From: Companilactobacillus nuruki
GTDB lineage: Bacteria; Bacillota; Bacilli; Lactobacillales; Lactobacillaceae
Direction of reading: 5' to 3'
Length of the DNA stretch: 64,000 nt
Assembly (NCBI RefSeq): GCF_002872255.1
Contig: NZ_NIPR01000052.1
Coordinates: forward strand, 142,797 to 206,796
Positions within the stretch are counted from its first letter, which is position 1. Each line of letters starts with the position of its first letter. Positions 24,279 to 33,173 of the stretch are shown one piece after another. Under the pieces are notes generated by a model. It did no database searches. It was not told the DNA's origin and was given only the letters and a program-made list of their open reading frames with translations. A program made the translations under genes and the position numbers.

Positions 24279-24701
24279 TCAAAGCTGTTCTTTATGTAAA
24301 CTAGATTTTACATACTTTTTTGTTCCATCTGCCGTGGCTTGACCATAATAGTGGCATTTAAATTCTATTGTATTCAGTGTTTCTTGTAATTGATTCATCT
24401 GTTGATGAACTGACTCTCGTAGATTTTTGAACATTTCGAACCTTTCATCTAACGTTGAATCGCCTTCAATGGTCCATTGCATAAATTGTTTAATATCTTT
24501 AATTGGCATTCCAGCATTCTTTAAGCACTCAATCATTTGCAATGATGAAACATTCTCATCAGTAAAACGTCTCACTCCCACTTCATTCTTCTGTAAATTA
24601 GGAATTAGACCTTCTTTATCATAATAACGAATCGTTGAAACGGTTAGACTGCACTTAGTTGCAACCTCTCCAATTGAATACGTGATTATCATTTCTTGCA
24701 T
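24279..24701 (-). CDS. MerR family transcriptional regulator
   Basis: An N-terminal MerR winged helix (YSIGEVATKCSLTVSTIRYYDKEG region) is followed by a long coiled-coil helix (about 85-125: LRESVHQQMNQLQETLNTIEFK). The length of 140 residues and absence of the paired metal-binding cysteines fit the aldehyde/redox or small-molecule subgroup (AdhR/YhdM-like). ATG 24701 is preferred over 24707, because GAGG lies 7 nt rather than 1 nt upstream. No target gene is adjacent. Confidence 0.85.
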   Translation of the reverse strand: MQEMIITYSIGEVATKCSLTVSTIRYYDKEGLIPNLQKNEVGVRRFTDENVSSLQMIECLKNAGMPIKDIKQFMQWTIEGDSTLDERFEMFKNLRESVHQQMNQLQETLNTIEFKCHYYGQATADGTKKYVKSSLHKEQL

Positions 24702-24858
24702 TTGCATTCCTCTTTAATCCCTATATCCTAAAATTAACTTCAATTAGTAATTTGATATTAACATATATTTTACTGATGAAGTTCAGAAATAATGGAAGCA
24801 AGGCATTTAATAGTAGTACAATGAAAGCGGTAACAAGACTTAGATTGGAAGTGTCGCT

Positions 24859-25410
24859 ATGCTCAAAAATGGTAAACAATTCCTAACTGCTAATAATTTC
24901 TATAATTCAGTTGGCCCATTGGATAACAAATTAGTTAATGTCTCTTTAAAAGGGTTCAAAAAAACACACCCCTCATTACGAAATAACGTATCCAAATATT
25001 TAAATATAGCAAGTGGACAAAAGAAACTAGATTTAATAATAGCTAATGGTGCTCTTTCAATAATTGACAATAATAAACAAATTTGGCAGGTCGCTTTTCA
25101 AAATATCAATCAAATTCAATTTGGAGTTATTAAACTCATTGGCGGAGTCATGACGATTCCAACTAATTTTTATTATTTGTCCATGATGATTCAATATCAG
25201 AATAGTAAAATGATTGTTCTTATTGATAAAGAATTGATCCATTACCCTGAGTACTTGCGATTATTACAAAATAGTAATATCCCAATCTCTAATCCGTTTG
25301 AAATAGAAAAATTATTGGATATGGAAAGCCACGATAGATATGACTATTTACAAAAGAATTATGGCTCATTGGCAAAAAGAGCTGACTATCCTAGTGATAT
25401 TCGTAATTAA
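24859..25410 (+). CDS. Conserved hypothetical protein, 183 aa
   Basis: A soluble protein with several beta-rich segments in the middle (KKLDLIIANGALSIID, QIWQVAFQNINQIQFG) and a C-terminal helical part. There is no signal peptide or clear transmembrane helix; one hydrophobic stretch, VIKLIGGVMTIPTNFYYLSM, is probably a buried strand-helix. The middle has the look of a PH/GRAM-like beta barrel, but I do not recognise a family. SD GGAAG and a strong terminator support expression as a single gene. Confidence 0.6.
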   Translation: MLKNGKQFLTANNFYNSVGPLDNKLVNVSLKGFKKTHPSLRNNVSKYLNIASGQKKLDLIIANGALSIIDNNKQIWQVAFQNINQIQFGVIKLIGGVMTIPTNFYYLSMMIQYQNSKMIVLIDKELIHYPEYLRLLQNSNIPISNPFEIEKLLDMESHDRYDYLQKNYGSLAKRADYPSDIRN

Positions 25411-25419
25411 AGTTACTCC

Positions 25420-25469
25420 AAACAAACAGAGCTAGTAATCATATTTTGATTACTAGCTCTGTTTGTTTT
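25420..25469. terminator. Bidirectional terminator between the hypothetical gene and dltD
   Basis: A 21-bp stem, AAACAAACAGAGCTAGTAATC with its complement, encloses an 8-nt loop and has T-rich flanks on both strands. It serves the plus-strand hypothetical gene and the minus-strand dlt operon. Confidence 0.85.
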
Positions 25470-26736
25470 ATTTATTATTAGAAAAATCTGTATTCTGAGC
25501 CCAAGTATTAGTTAAGAAATAATCATTCATCTTATATTGAGTATTCTTAGGATTTGCTTTCTTATCCTTATAATAATCTTTTAGACGACGATCCATCATT
25601 AACCAACCACGCCATCCCATATGAATTGTATCTTCAGCGATATAGTTAGGATTCTTAACTTGAGAAAGATCAACTATATTGTTAAAGCCTTGTGATTTCA
25701 ATTGATATTTAATCTTTGTATCGAAATTAGCAATTGAACTCATTGGTAGACCAGTATATTTAACCCAATGTGGATTAATTGGTTGAATAACAAACATTAC
25801 CTCAACATGATTTTGGGCAAACATATAAAGCAACGCCTCAAAATCGTTATACTCTGGAGAATGCGTATAGGTAACATGTTTATGTGCATTCCTATAAATT
25901 GTAATTCTGTCCTTCAACTGACGTCTATAGAAAGAATCACCAATCTGAAGTTCATTATCTTGTGACTTAGTTTTAGCCATCTTGATAGCAAGATTATTTA
26001 ATTTCTTATAATTATATTCATCTGGTAATTTACTTGAAGCCTTATTAATCATATCTTGATGATTATTCATTGAAACGGAGCCAAATAAATTATCCTGACT
26101 CTTCAAACTAGAGCGAGCAAAGTCTTTAATATAGAAACGTTGAAATTTAGTAATCTGCTTACCTTCAGAGATACGCTCCAAAGCTCCGTCTTCCATAGGT
26201 CCTTTGCTGACACCTAGATCAAGGATTCTAGTGGCAACGTACTTATTCATTGCTTTATCACCATGATCCGAATTCAAAATAAAACCTGTCAATTGAAGAG
26301 GAGATAAGAAATATTTAAAAGCTGCAGATGGTACACCGTTTTTAGTAAACCACTGAGGAGAAATAATAACGACAGCCTTATTTCCCTTCAATCCAGACAT
26401 TCCATTGACATTCATTGCTTGAGTCAATGAAGCGGTACCAGGATTACCTAGCAAAAATGGCTTATTCTTCCAATCATATTTTTGTGCCATGGAAGATGGA
26501 TGGAACGGATCCATTCTAGAAAGTTCTGATGAACCAATGATAGGAATATAGTTTTCCTTCTCAGCAGCATTTTTGACACTTTCGCCCTTTAAAACTCGAA
26601 CATCCAAAGATGTAGCAGCTTGTTGAACCTTTGATGGTGTAACTGTTTTAAAGTTAATTGGAGCCCATAGAAGGATCAATAAAGCGGCAATAGCAACTAT
26701 AACAGGTCCAAAAATCATCCATAACTTTTTTTTCAT
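25468..26736 (-). CDS. dltD: D-alanyl-lipoteichoic acid biosynthesis protein DltD
   Basis: The 422-residue protein has one N-terminal membrane helix (about 7-27) and an extracellular SGNH-like domain. GSSELSRMDPFHPSSMA carries the catalytic Ser block, and DTIHMGWRGW near the C-terminus carries the Asp/His pair. DltD is the extracytoplasmic acyltransferase partner that passes D-alanine to lipoteichoic acid. It is the last gene of dltXABCD, 3 nt after dltC. Confidence 0.95.
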   Translation of the reverse strand: MKKKLWMIFGPVIVAIAALLILLWAPINFKTVTPSKVQQAATSLDVRVLKGESVKNAAEKENYIPIIGSSELSRMDPFHPSSMAQKYDWKNKPFLLGNPGTASLTQAMNVNGMSGLKGNKAVVIISPQWFTKNGVPSAAFKYFLSPLQLTGFILNSDHGDKAMNKYVATRILDLGVSKGPMEDGALERISEGKQITKFQRFYIKDFARSSLKSQDNLFGSVSMNNHQDMINKASSKLPDEYNYKKLNNLAIKMAKTKSQDNELQIGDSFYRRQLKDRITIYRNAHKHVTYTHSPEYNDFEALLYMFAQNHVEVMFVIQPINPHWVKYTGLPMSSIANFDTKIKYQLKSQGFNNIVDLSQVKNPNYIAEDTIHMGWRGWLMMDRRLKDYYKDKKANPKNTQYKMNDYFLTNTWAQNTDFSNNK

Positions 26737-26739
26737 AAT

Positions 26740-26979
26740 TTATTCCAATTCTTGTACACGTTGAGCAATTTTATTTACTGTTGACCACTGTGAACGGTCA
26801 AATTCAGATACGGGAACTGTAATACCAAAAGTATCTTGTAAAGTAACTAGAACCTCAACAGTTGCCATTGAGTCAAGAATGCCATCCTTGAATAAATCTT
26901 CGTCAGGATCTGCCCCTACATTATCTAAACCAGTAACATCTTTCAAAATATCAACTAACTTTTCTTTAATTTCATCCAT
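26740..26979 (-). CDS. dltC: D-alanyl carrier protein DltC
   Basis: The 79-residue acyl-carrier-type protein has the phosphopantetheine attachment serine Ser37 in FKDGILDSMATVEVL. DltA loads D-alanine on the cofactor thiol, and DltB uses it at the membrane. It lies between dltB and dltD with 11 and 3 nt spacing. Confidence 0.96.
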   Translation of the reverse strand: MDEIKEKLVDILKDVTGLDNVGADPDEDLFKDGILDSMATVEVLVTLQDTFGITVPVSEFDRSQWSTVNKIAQRVQELE

Positions 26980-26990
26980 AATAATTTCTC

Positions 26991-28202
26991 CTAACTAAAC
27001 CATAATTTATCTAAAAAGCCTGAAAAGATTAAGAAACTGAAACATACAATATTAAATGTTAAAAAGATTGCAAAAGCTTGTGTAAATTTATTGCTTGGAA
27101 TCTGTTTGCGATGTTTTCTCTTGAATCTTAACCAAGCATCATTGGTAATCATTGCCAGAGCATGGAAAATACCATAAACAATGTAATACCATGTCTCACC
27201 ATGCCAGATTCCCATAATTAGAAATAATGCGAAATAACTGACATTGGCGATTGCAACACGATTTTTAATCCATTTGTGTTTGATGATGGTGAAGGTCAAA
27301 CGCATATAGATAAAATCACGGAACCAGAATGACAATGTCATGTGCCATCTGTTCCAAAAATCTTTAATGTTCTTTGATTTAAATGGTGCATTAAAGTTCA
27401 TTGGCGTCTTTACACCCATGAAATTACTAATTGCTACCGCAAAAAGAGAATATCCCGCAAAATCGAAGAACAAATACATACTATAAACATACATATATGC
27501 CAAAACATACCATGATAATCCTAATGGAGCCTGATTTCGATATGACATGGCTAGAATTGTTACCTTAGGTAACAACAATGTTCCAAAGAAATATCCAATA
27601 ATGAATTTGTAAAGTAAACCTTGCATCAGCTTATTAACACCACTGTGTAAAAGTTCTACATATTCTTCTCGACTAGGAACATTTAGAACATCCTTTTGAA
27701 AACGTCTAAATCTATCAATTGGTCCTGATGTAATGGTTGGGAAAAATAGAAGAAATCTCATAAATTCAAATGGTTTAATTTCCTTAATAACCCCATCACG
27801 CATTTCCATAATTATTTCGACCGATTTAAAGGTTAAATAACTAATTCCCATAAAAGCAAATAATGAAATTGTAGGATTTTTAATTAACGGATCTAACTTA
27901 ACAAAAATTAACGGTATGATTGCCAAGAAAACAAAGAGTGAAAAAATCCAAAAACTATTGTGCTTTTTACGATAAGACAAGTACCCGAAAACTGTAATCA
28001 TTTCAAAAATCACATAGGCAATTAACGAGATACCTTGTGACATATTGCCACCAAAGAAAGCTGTGATTAAGATAACGACGGTTGCAAAGAAGTCATAGAC
28101 TTTAAATCTTTTACCAAACCATAGGCCAATAATAATTGGCAATAAGAGTAGTAATAAATATATAAAGTAGTGTGGACTACTATAAGGTGTGATGTTATGC
28201 AT
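26991..28202 (-). CDS. dltB: MBOAT D-alanyl transfer protein DltB
   Basis: The 403-residue polytopic protein belongs to the membrane-bound O-acyltransferase family. It has the FWNRWHMTLSFWFRDFIYMRL block, with the conserved His in the later IMGIWHGETWYYIVYG block as catalytic residue. It forms the channel through which DltC-bound D-alanine is presented to the exterior. Its start overlaps the end of dltA by 8 nt. Confidence 0.96.
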   Translation of the reverse strand: MHNITPYSSPHYFIYLLLLLLPIIIGLWFGKRFKVYDFFATVVILITAFFGGNMSQGISLIAYVIFEMITVFGYLSYRKKHNSFWIFSLFVFLAIIPLIFVKLDPLIKNPTISLFAFMGISYLTFKSVEIIMEMRDGVIKEIKPFEFMRFLLFFPTITSGPIDRFRRFQKDVLNVPSREEYVELLHSGVNKLMQGLLYKFIIGYFFGTLLLPKVTILAMSYRNQAPLGLSWYVLAYMYVYSMYLFFDFAGYSLFAVAISNFMGVKTPMNFNAPFKSKNIKDFWNRWHMTLSFWFRDFIYMRLTFTIIKHKWIKNRVAIANVSYFALFLIMGIWHGETWYYIVYGIFHALAMITNDAWLRFKRKHRKQIPSNKFTQAFAIFLTFNIVCFSFLIFSGFLDKLWFS

Positions 28203-29715
28203 TTATCTCGCCTATTAAAGTCTTTCTATCAATTTTGCCATTTTTACTAATTGGCAATTGCTCTACAAACTTCAATACATTCGGAATCATATATTCCATT
28301 GTCGTCTCTCTTAATGAACCTTTAATATCACTAGCAAGTTTCTTTTCATCATCTTCGTTAAACTCGTCTTCAAGCACGATACAAGCAATCATTTTTGATA
28401 CTTGTTTCTTATTATTATAAAGCGGAACAGTACATGATTGTTTAACTTGATCCAAATTACCTAACATTGAATCAACTTCTTCCAACTCAATTCTGTAACC
28501 ATGCATTTTAATTTGGAAGTCAGTTCTACCATGATAAAACAACAATCCATCTTCATTCTCACTGATCATATCGCCAGTGTGATAAAAGATTTTCCCATCA
28601 ATTTCCTCAAAAGCCTTTGCAGTTTGTGTTGGATTATTTAGATAACCTTTAGAAACATCCGGTCCACTGACAAGTAATTCACCAGTCAAACGGCCTGTTT
28701 TCTCATCCACTGAACCAATGATCTTATGATCCATATTTGATTTTAAATATCCTATTGGTAAACGATCAAACTTATCCAAGACTGCTTGATCAATTAAAAT
28801 TGATGTGATAGCAACAGTATTTTCCGTTGGACCATAAGTGTTATAAAGCTCAGCATGTGGGAACTTCTTAAGCAATTTTTGAGCCGTGGCATGTGTCAAT
28901 TCCTCACCACAGAAAATAAATTTATTCAATTGTGGCATGTGCTCTTCATCGAACCCTCCGAATAACAAACACATTTCAAAGAACGAAGGTGTTGAAACCC
29001 ATGTATTAAAATCTGAATTAACGATAGCTTCTTGTAATTTACCAAAGTTTTTAGTTGTATCTTTATCTACAACATTCAATGTAACTCCATCCATCAATCC
29101 CGGATAAATATCGAAAACTGACAAATCGAATGAGAATGGTGCCTGTAATAAGATATTTGTTTCATTCGTATAATTAAACTCTTTATTCGTCCATTGAACA
29201 AAATCCAAGATATTATTAGTACTGATTTGAACACCCTTAGGTGTACCAGTGGTGCCGGATGTAAAGATTATATAGAAATTATCGTCTGGACCAACGCTAC
29301 GATTGCTATCGTAAATATTATTATCAGATGTAATAATATTTTCTATTTCTTCTTTTGTTATTTGAGGAGTATCAACACCAAAATCAGTAATATCGCTCCA
29401 ATTTAAAATCAAAGCTGGTTTAGCAACACTGTTAATTTGAATAACTCGTGATGGATCTGAACCGTCATCGACTGGAATATAAGGATGACCAGCCTTGATT
29501 GCTCCTAGAAACATCACTAACATCTCGAATTGTTGTCCACCAAAAATTATTAATGGACTCTTAGCAGGCAAAAATTTTTCTTGTAAAAAACTTGCTACTC
29601 GATCAGATTTTTGTAGTAATTCCTGATATGTATGTGTCTCTGTACCATTTTTGTAACAAATCTTATCAGGCGATTGTAATGCTGTTGTAGTAATCTTTTC
29701 GATGATTTTATTCAT
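28195..29715 (-). CDS. dltA: D-alanine:D-alanyl carrier protein ligase DltA
   Basis: The 506-residue adenylation enzyme has P-loop-like motif FTSGTTGTPKGV (about 150-161), the NTYGPTENTVAITS motif, the YHTGD motif and the C-terminal lysine block SKNGKIDRK. It activates D-alanine with ATP and loads DltC. Start ATG 29715 follows AAGGGAAT. dltX lies directly upstream (21 nt). The operon lowers envelope negative charge and affects resistance to cationic peptides and autolysis. Confidence 0.97.
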   Translation of the reverse strand: MNKIIEKITTTALQSPDKICYKNGTETHTYQELLQKSDRVASFLQEKFLPAKSPLIIFGGQQFEMLVMFLGAIKAGHPYIPVDDGSDPSRVIQINSVAKPALILNWSDITDFGVDTPQITKEEIENIITSDNNIYDSNRSVGPDDNFYIIFTSGTTGTPKGVQISTNNILDFVQWTNKEFNYTNETNILLQAPFSFDLSVFDIYPGLMDGVTLNVVDKDTTKNFGKLQEAIVNSDFNTWVSTPSFFEMCLLFGGFDEEHMPQLNKFIFCGEELTHATAQKLLKKFPHAELYNTYGPTENTVAITSILIDQAVLDKFDRLPIGYLKSNMDHKIIGSVDEKTGRLTGELLVSGPDVSKGYLNNPTQTAKAFEEIDGKIFYHTGDMISENEDGLLFYHGRTDFQIKMHGYRIELEEVDSMLGNLDQVKQSCTVPLYNNKKQVSKMIACIVLEDEFNEDDEKKLASDIKGSLRETTMEYMIPNVLKFVEQLPISKNGKIDRKTLIGEINA

Positions 29716-29735
29716 AAGATATTCCCTTCTTCCTG

Positions 29736-29885
29736 CTAGAAATCGTTGTAAATGAATTTGGCACTTCCAACGCCGTTATAACCATATATATATAAGAGCA
29801 CTAAGAAAATAGCGAAAAATACAATTGTTTTAATAATAAAAACTGTGACCGGTTTCTTTAAAAAAACAAGGAGACTATTTTTCAT
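29736..29885 (-). CDS. dltX: DltX, small membrane component of the D-alanylation machinery
   Basis: The 49-residue ORF begins MKNSLLVFLKKPVTVF, with one membrane helix (about 13-34). It ends with the conserved C-terminal tail LLYIYGYNGVGSAKFIYNDF, where the final FIYNDF/F-Y-x-x-F motif is the hallmark of DltX and delivers the D-alanyl intermediate. GGTGAGGTG lies about 8 nt before the ATG. It is the first certain gene of the dlt operon. Confidence 0.95.
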   Translation of the reverse strand: MKNSLLVFLKKPVTVFIIKTIVFFAIFLVLLYIYGYNGVGSAKFIYNDF

Positions 29886-29912
29886 AATTAACACCTCACC
29901 AAAAGAGTTTGC

Positions 29913-30173
29913 TTATGCGGAAACTATATAACCATTCAAAATAAACAGTGTCAAACCGCAAAATGAAATAAAATAAATGAATATTGATTTTTCTATATAA
30001 CCTGTATAAACATTATAGTAAAAAATCAACAATACTAATTGACATATTGTGTAAAAATATTTCGTTCTTTTTGACCAATGCCAACGGTTACATGGGGTTT
30101 GTCGATATGTGTTTAAACATATAAAAAGCGATAAATTGAATTTTATTTTAATTCTCATCACTGTATATCTCAT
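29913..30173 (-). CDS. Possible small membrane protein upstream of dltX
   Basis: An 86-codon frame whose C-terminal half reads like a membrane protein (YFYTICQLVLLIFYYNVYTGY and FIYFISFCGLTLFILNGYIV) ends 27 nt before the dltX ATG. The N-terminal part is unconvincing, with only a weak GGAAA ribosome site. It may be a small gene co-transcribed with dltX, or chance in AT-rich sequence. I do not recognise homologues. Confidence 0.35.
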   Translation of the reverse strand: MRYTVMRIKIKFNLSLFICLNTYRQTPCNRWHWSKRTKYFYTICQLVLLIFYYNVYTGYIEKSIFIYFISFCGLTLFILNGYIVSA

Positions 30174-30452
30174 TTTAAGTTTCCAAAATGATTTATTAAT
30201 GTTACTTATCGATTACCGTATCTTATTATTATGCGATTGAAATTAAAAGTAAATAATTGATTATTACAATTACCAAAGTGTTAGTCTCATGTGACGTTTT
30301 TGTAAGATAAGACGCTTACATTATATGAAATGACATAATATTTATTTAAGATCAATAATAAAAACAACTAATATAATAAGTTCATATTGCTTTTATTTTA
30401 AGAAGTAAAAAAATAGATTCCTCAAAAAGGAATCTATTTTTATATTTAATTA
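30174..30452. promoter_or_regulatory. dlt promoter region with TGTAAG-N8-CTTACA inverted repeat
   Basis: The gap between the dlt genes and rpsN holds the presumed dlt promoter and a clear inverted repeat, TGTAAG (30301-30306) and CTTACA (30315-30320), 8 nt apart. Such a site would suit a response regulator or a metal/phosphate-type regulator, but I cannot name it. Otherwise the region is AT-rich and without an ORF. Confidence 0.45.
30409..30441 (-). terminator. Terminator of rpsN
   Basis: AAAAATAGATTCC / GGAATCTATTTTT stem with TCAAAAA loop, directly behind rpsN on the minus strand. Confidence 0.85.
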
Positions 30453-30722
30453 TTACCAACTAGCTTTTCTGACACCAGGGATTTTACCCTCATGGGCCAA
30501 TTGACGAAAATTCAACCGCGACATCCCAAATTTACGTAAATAAGCATGTGGGCGACCATCAATTTTATCTCGTGAATGTAATCTCACTAGTGACGCATCT
30601 CGAGGTAGCTTACTCAATTCTGTATAATTATGTTCAGTTTTTAACTGTTGACGTAATTGAGCATATTTTTCAACTGTTCGTTGTAGTTTCTTTTCTCTTT
30701 CTATCTTAGCCTTACGGGCCAT
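30453..30722 (-). CDS. rpsN: 30S ribosomal protein S14, zinc-independent paralogue (RpsN2/YhzA type)
   Basis: The 89-residue S14 carries the conserved [34 protein letters not shown]-terminus (about 56-89). It is longer than the 61-residue zinc-ribbon S14 and lacks all CxxC pairs. This is the C-minus paralogue, which in Firmicutes replaces the zinc form when zinc is short and is usually under Zur control. It lies alone, outside any ribosomal operon, as expected for the paralogue. I see no convincing Zur box upstream. Start ATG 30722 is preceded by only a weak SD. Confidence 0.93.
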   Translation of the reverse strand: MARKAKIEREKKLQRTVEKYAQLRQQLKTEHNYTELSKLPRDASLVRLHSRDKIDGRPHAYLRKFGMSRLNFRQLAHEGKIPGVRKASW

Positions 30723-31087
30723 ATCAATACCTAACCTTTTATTTTTGTCAGGAAATCAATGCTAGTAACTACTTTAATAGCTTCACAAACTTATTATCTT
30801 AGAAATGTACAATATCAAATATTTTGAACAAATACAATTCTTTTGTCCTAGAATGATAAAAGTTACTAACTACAATCCTTAAATAAAAATTTGATTTTTC
30901 TTATACTGTTAATAAACCACCAAGATATCAATCATAAATTTTTTATTAATAAATTATTTAACTTCATTTCACTTTAGATAAAAAACATTTATGAATTACG
31001 ATACAAACTGTCCGCCTAATTTTGCTAAACTTTGAATATGGAGCAGGTCTGAGTAGACCTATAAATTTATAGTTAGGGGGACAGCTG
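30723..31087. promoter_or_regulatory. Divergent promoter gap rpsN / WxL protein, with leader hairpins
   Basis: AT-rich 365-nt gap without ORF. The WxL leader contains AGGTCT-GAGT-AGACCT (31045-31060) followed by the palindrome TATAAATTTATA (31060-31071), just before the SD GGGGGAC. These could be an operator or an RNA hairpin affecting translation. Confidence 0.45.
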
Positions 31088-31894
31088 ATGAAATTGTTAA
31101 AAGATATTGCTCGTTTGTTAGTTTTAACTAGCATTAGTCTGTCCCTGATCCCCTTGACTACTGCTAAAGCCGCTGATGCGATTCAAGTACAAAATAACAC
31201 CGCTATTACATATAGTGCCAATGACACATCCGCAGATACTACGGGTGACTCAACAAGTACCACGTCAGCATCCAAGGTTGCTGATTCTAAGACATCTGAG
31301 GTAAATGTTACAGTCCTTTCAGGAATACTAACTCTTGAGGCCGTACCCGATTTTAACTTCGGTACTATGATGCAAGGTACAACTGCTAAATTAAAAAATA
31401 ATACCGCTGATGTTACTGGATTTGACAATGCTACTCATCCCAATAGTGTTGGTATAGATGGTAACGACACTGGTCTTCTAGAAATCATCGATTCTCGGAA
31501 TTTCTCTAGCACGATGCCTGGATTTTCACTAACGGCTACAATGGGACAGTTAACGACAGCCGACGGCGCTAGCTCATTACCAGCTATTCTTAAATTGGGT
31601 TCTATTCCTTTGTTAAATTCTGATAATGAAAACATTTCTAGTTCTGCTACTGATCTGAAGACAAATTCAACAACTATCAAGAGTGTCAACGGTAGCGATG
31701 CAGCAACAACTGGTACAGTTATCGATCTATCTAAGGGCAGCTATAATGCTGGAATGGTAAAAGCTAATTTTAATACCCCTGATTCTGCTAGTTTGACAAT
31801 CCCTGGTACCTCTGACAATAGTAAAAAATCAGCTAAAAATATGAATTCTGTTATCACCTGGACACTTTCAGCTAAACCAAATGCTACAAATTAA
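31088..31894 (+). CDS. WxL domain surface protein
   Basis: The 268-residue protein has a Sec signal peptide (about 1-28, ending TAKAA). A Ser/Thr-rich linker is followed by a WxL-type domain with the blocks LTLEAVPDFNFGT (about 81-93), LEIIDSRN and the terminal ITWTLSAKPN, the second WxL motif. The first WxL motif is GFSLTA, with Phe in place of Trp. WxL domains bind peptidoglycan non-covalently. The protein is encoded alone, whereas WxL proteins usually occur in csc-like clusters. The leader carries hairpins, and a terminator follows at 31902. Confidence 0.85.
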   Translation: MKLLKDIARLLVLTSISLSLIPLTTAKAADAIQVQNNTAITYSANDTSADTTGDSTSTTSASKVADSKTSEVNVTVLSGILTLEAVPDFNFGTMMQGTTAKLKNNTADVTGFDNATHPNSVGIDGNDTGLLEIIDSRNFSSTMPGFSLTATMGQLTTADGASSLPAILKLGSIPLLNSDNENISSSATDLKTNSTTIKSVNGSDAATTGTVIDLSKGSYNAGMVKANFNTPDSASLTIPGTSDNSKKSAKNMNSVITWTLSAKPNATN

Positions 31895-31901
31895 TTATCC
31901 G

Positions 31902-31938
31902 AACCCTGAAATTCGAACATGAATTTCAGGGTTTTTTC
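31902..31938 (+). terminator. Terminator after WxL gene
   Basis: AACCCTGAAATTC / GAATTTCAGGGTT with GAACAT loop and a T6 tail. Confidence 0.88.
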
Positions 31939-32012
31939 TAAAATCAGCCTCCAGCTTATGTTTAAACATGATATTATATATTTAATAAATACTCTCTATA
32001 AGGAGTCTTATA

Positions 32013-33074
32013 ATGGAGAATATCATTACTTGGAAACACAATTTTACTAATTACTCTAATCTCGATAATATTAATAACCATGAACAACATCTGAAAATAT
32101 TTCAACCTTTACCTGCAAAAGACATTCGCTTTCAATTAAATAATTTATATGACGATATTCCTTTAGAAATTTCAAATATGACTATTTATACTGATTCTTT
32201 TAATAAGCAAACCGTAACCTTAAATAATCAAGCTAAATTCAAAGTTAATTCTCGACTGACTCAATGGTCTGATTGGATAAATTTTAACTTACCAGCAAAG
32301 AGTTTTTTATCAATCAATATTGAATCTCCAACAAAGATTATTCACTCAGCTGGTCTAACTATTTCTAATGATTTAATTCAGACCCCTGATTCAATATCTG
32401 AATCCCCTAAATATTTCTTTGGTGTTTCCGGTATTCAAATCAAGTCACCTAATTCATATAAAAGAATGGCTTTTTTCGGTGACTCTTTAACTAATCAAGG
32501 AAATTTTACCGCTCCACTTGCTTTGGACTTGGAATCTAATTTTAATATTATGACGGCCAACTACGGCATATCTGGTAATCGTTTATTGCATCAAGGACAC
32601 AGTGACTCACAATGGTCAAATAGCTTTGGAGAAGCAGGATACACACGCTTTGATCACATGTTAGTAAATTATCGCCCAAATATTGTTCTTTTTATGGAGG
32701 GAATTAATGACTTAATCCATCCTGGAACAGAAAATACACCGTTATTAGAATTACCTTCAGCAGGTGCTATCACACAGGCGGTTCTCAATTTAAAGACTAA
32801 ATGCGATTTACTCGACATCATTTTTATTCCGATGACCATTACTCCAGCGAAAGGAAATGGGGCTTGGAACGACACTAAGGAAGAACTACGTTTGGAAATA
32901 AACTCTAATCTATTAAAGTTTTCCAATACAATTGATTTGGCTTCCTTTGTCAGCAATGGGAACCATTTACATTCAAAATTTGACTGTGGCGATCATGTTC
33001 ACTTCTCACAAATTGGTGGTCAATTAATATCCAAGTATATTAAAGAACAATTAATCAGAAAGAAATTGATTTGA
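32013..33074 (+). CDS. SGNH/GDSL-type hydrolase
   Basis: The 353-residue protein has an N-terminal beta-rich domain (about 1-150) and a C-terminal SGNH hydrolase. The nucleophile block is FFGDSLTNQGN (Ser158), then ANYGISGNRLLHQG (Gly), EGINDLIHPG (Asn) and GDHVHFSQIGG with the Asp/His pair. There is no signal peptide, so it is probably cytoplasmic. The two-domain layout resembles carbohydrate-ester esterases or rhamnogalacturonan acetylesterase-like enzymes; substrate unknown. SD AAGGAG is well placed. Confidence 0.85.
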   Translation: MENIITWKHNFTNYSNLDNINNHEQHLKIFQPLPAKDIRFQLNNLYDDIPLEISNMTIYTDSFNKQTVTLNNQAKFKVNSRLTQWSDWINFNLPAKSFLSINIESPTKIIHSAGLTISNDLIQTPDSISESPKYFFGVSGIQIKSPNSYKRMAFFGDSLTNQGNFTAPLALDLESNFNIMTANYGISGNRLLHQGHSDSQWSNSFGEAGYTRFDHMLVNYRPNIVLFMEGINDLIHPGTENTPLLELPSAGAITQAVLNLKTKCDLLDIIFIPMTITPAKGNGAWNDTKEELRLEINSNLLKFSNTIDLASFVSNGNHLHSKFDCGDHVHFSQIGGQLISKYIKEQLIRKKLI

Positions 33075-33121
33075 CTTTTTATTGTCTCAATTCCTATTTA
33101 TTCGGTTTCAATAATTTTCTA

Positions 33122-33143
33122 TATAATATATTATTAATAATAT
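33122..33143 (+). promoter_or_regulatory. -10 box and 16-bp palindrome before the GntR gene
   Basis: TATAAT at 33122-33127 is directly followed by the perfect palindrome ATATTATT/AATAATAT (33128-33143), 30 nt upstream of the GntR start. Candidate autoregulatory operator. Confidence 0.5.
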
Positions 33144-33173
33144 AAATTTAATTATTAAATTGGAGCGTTAAAA

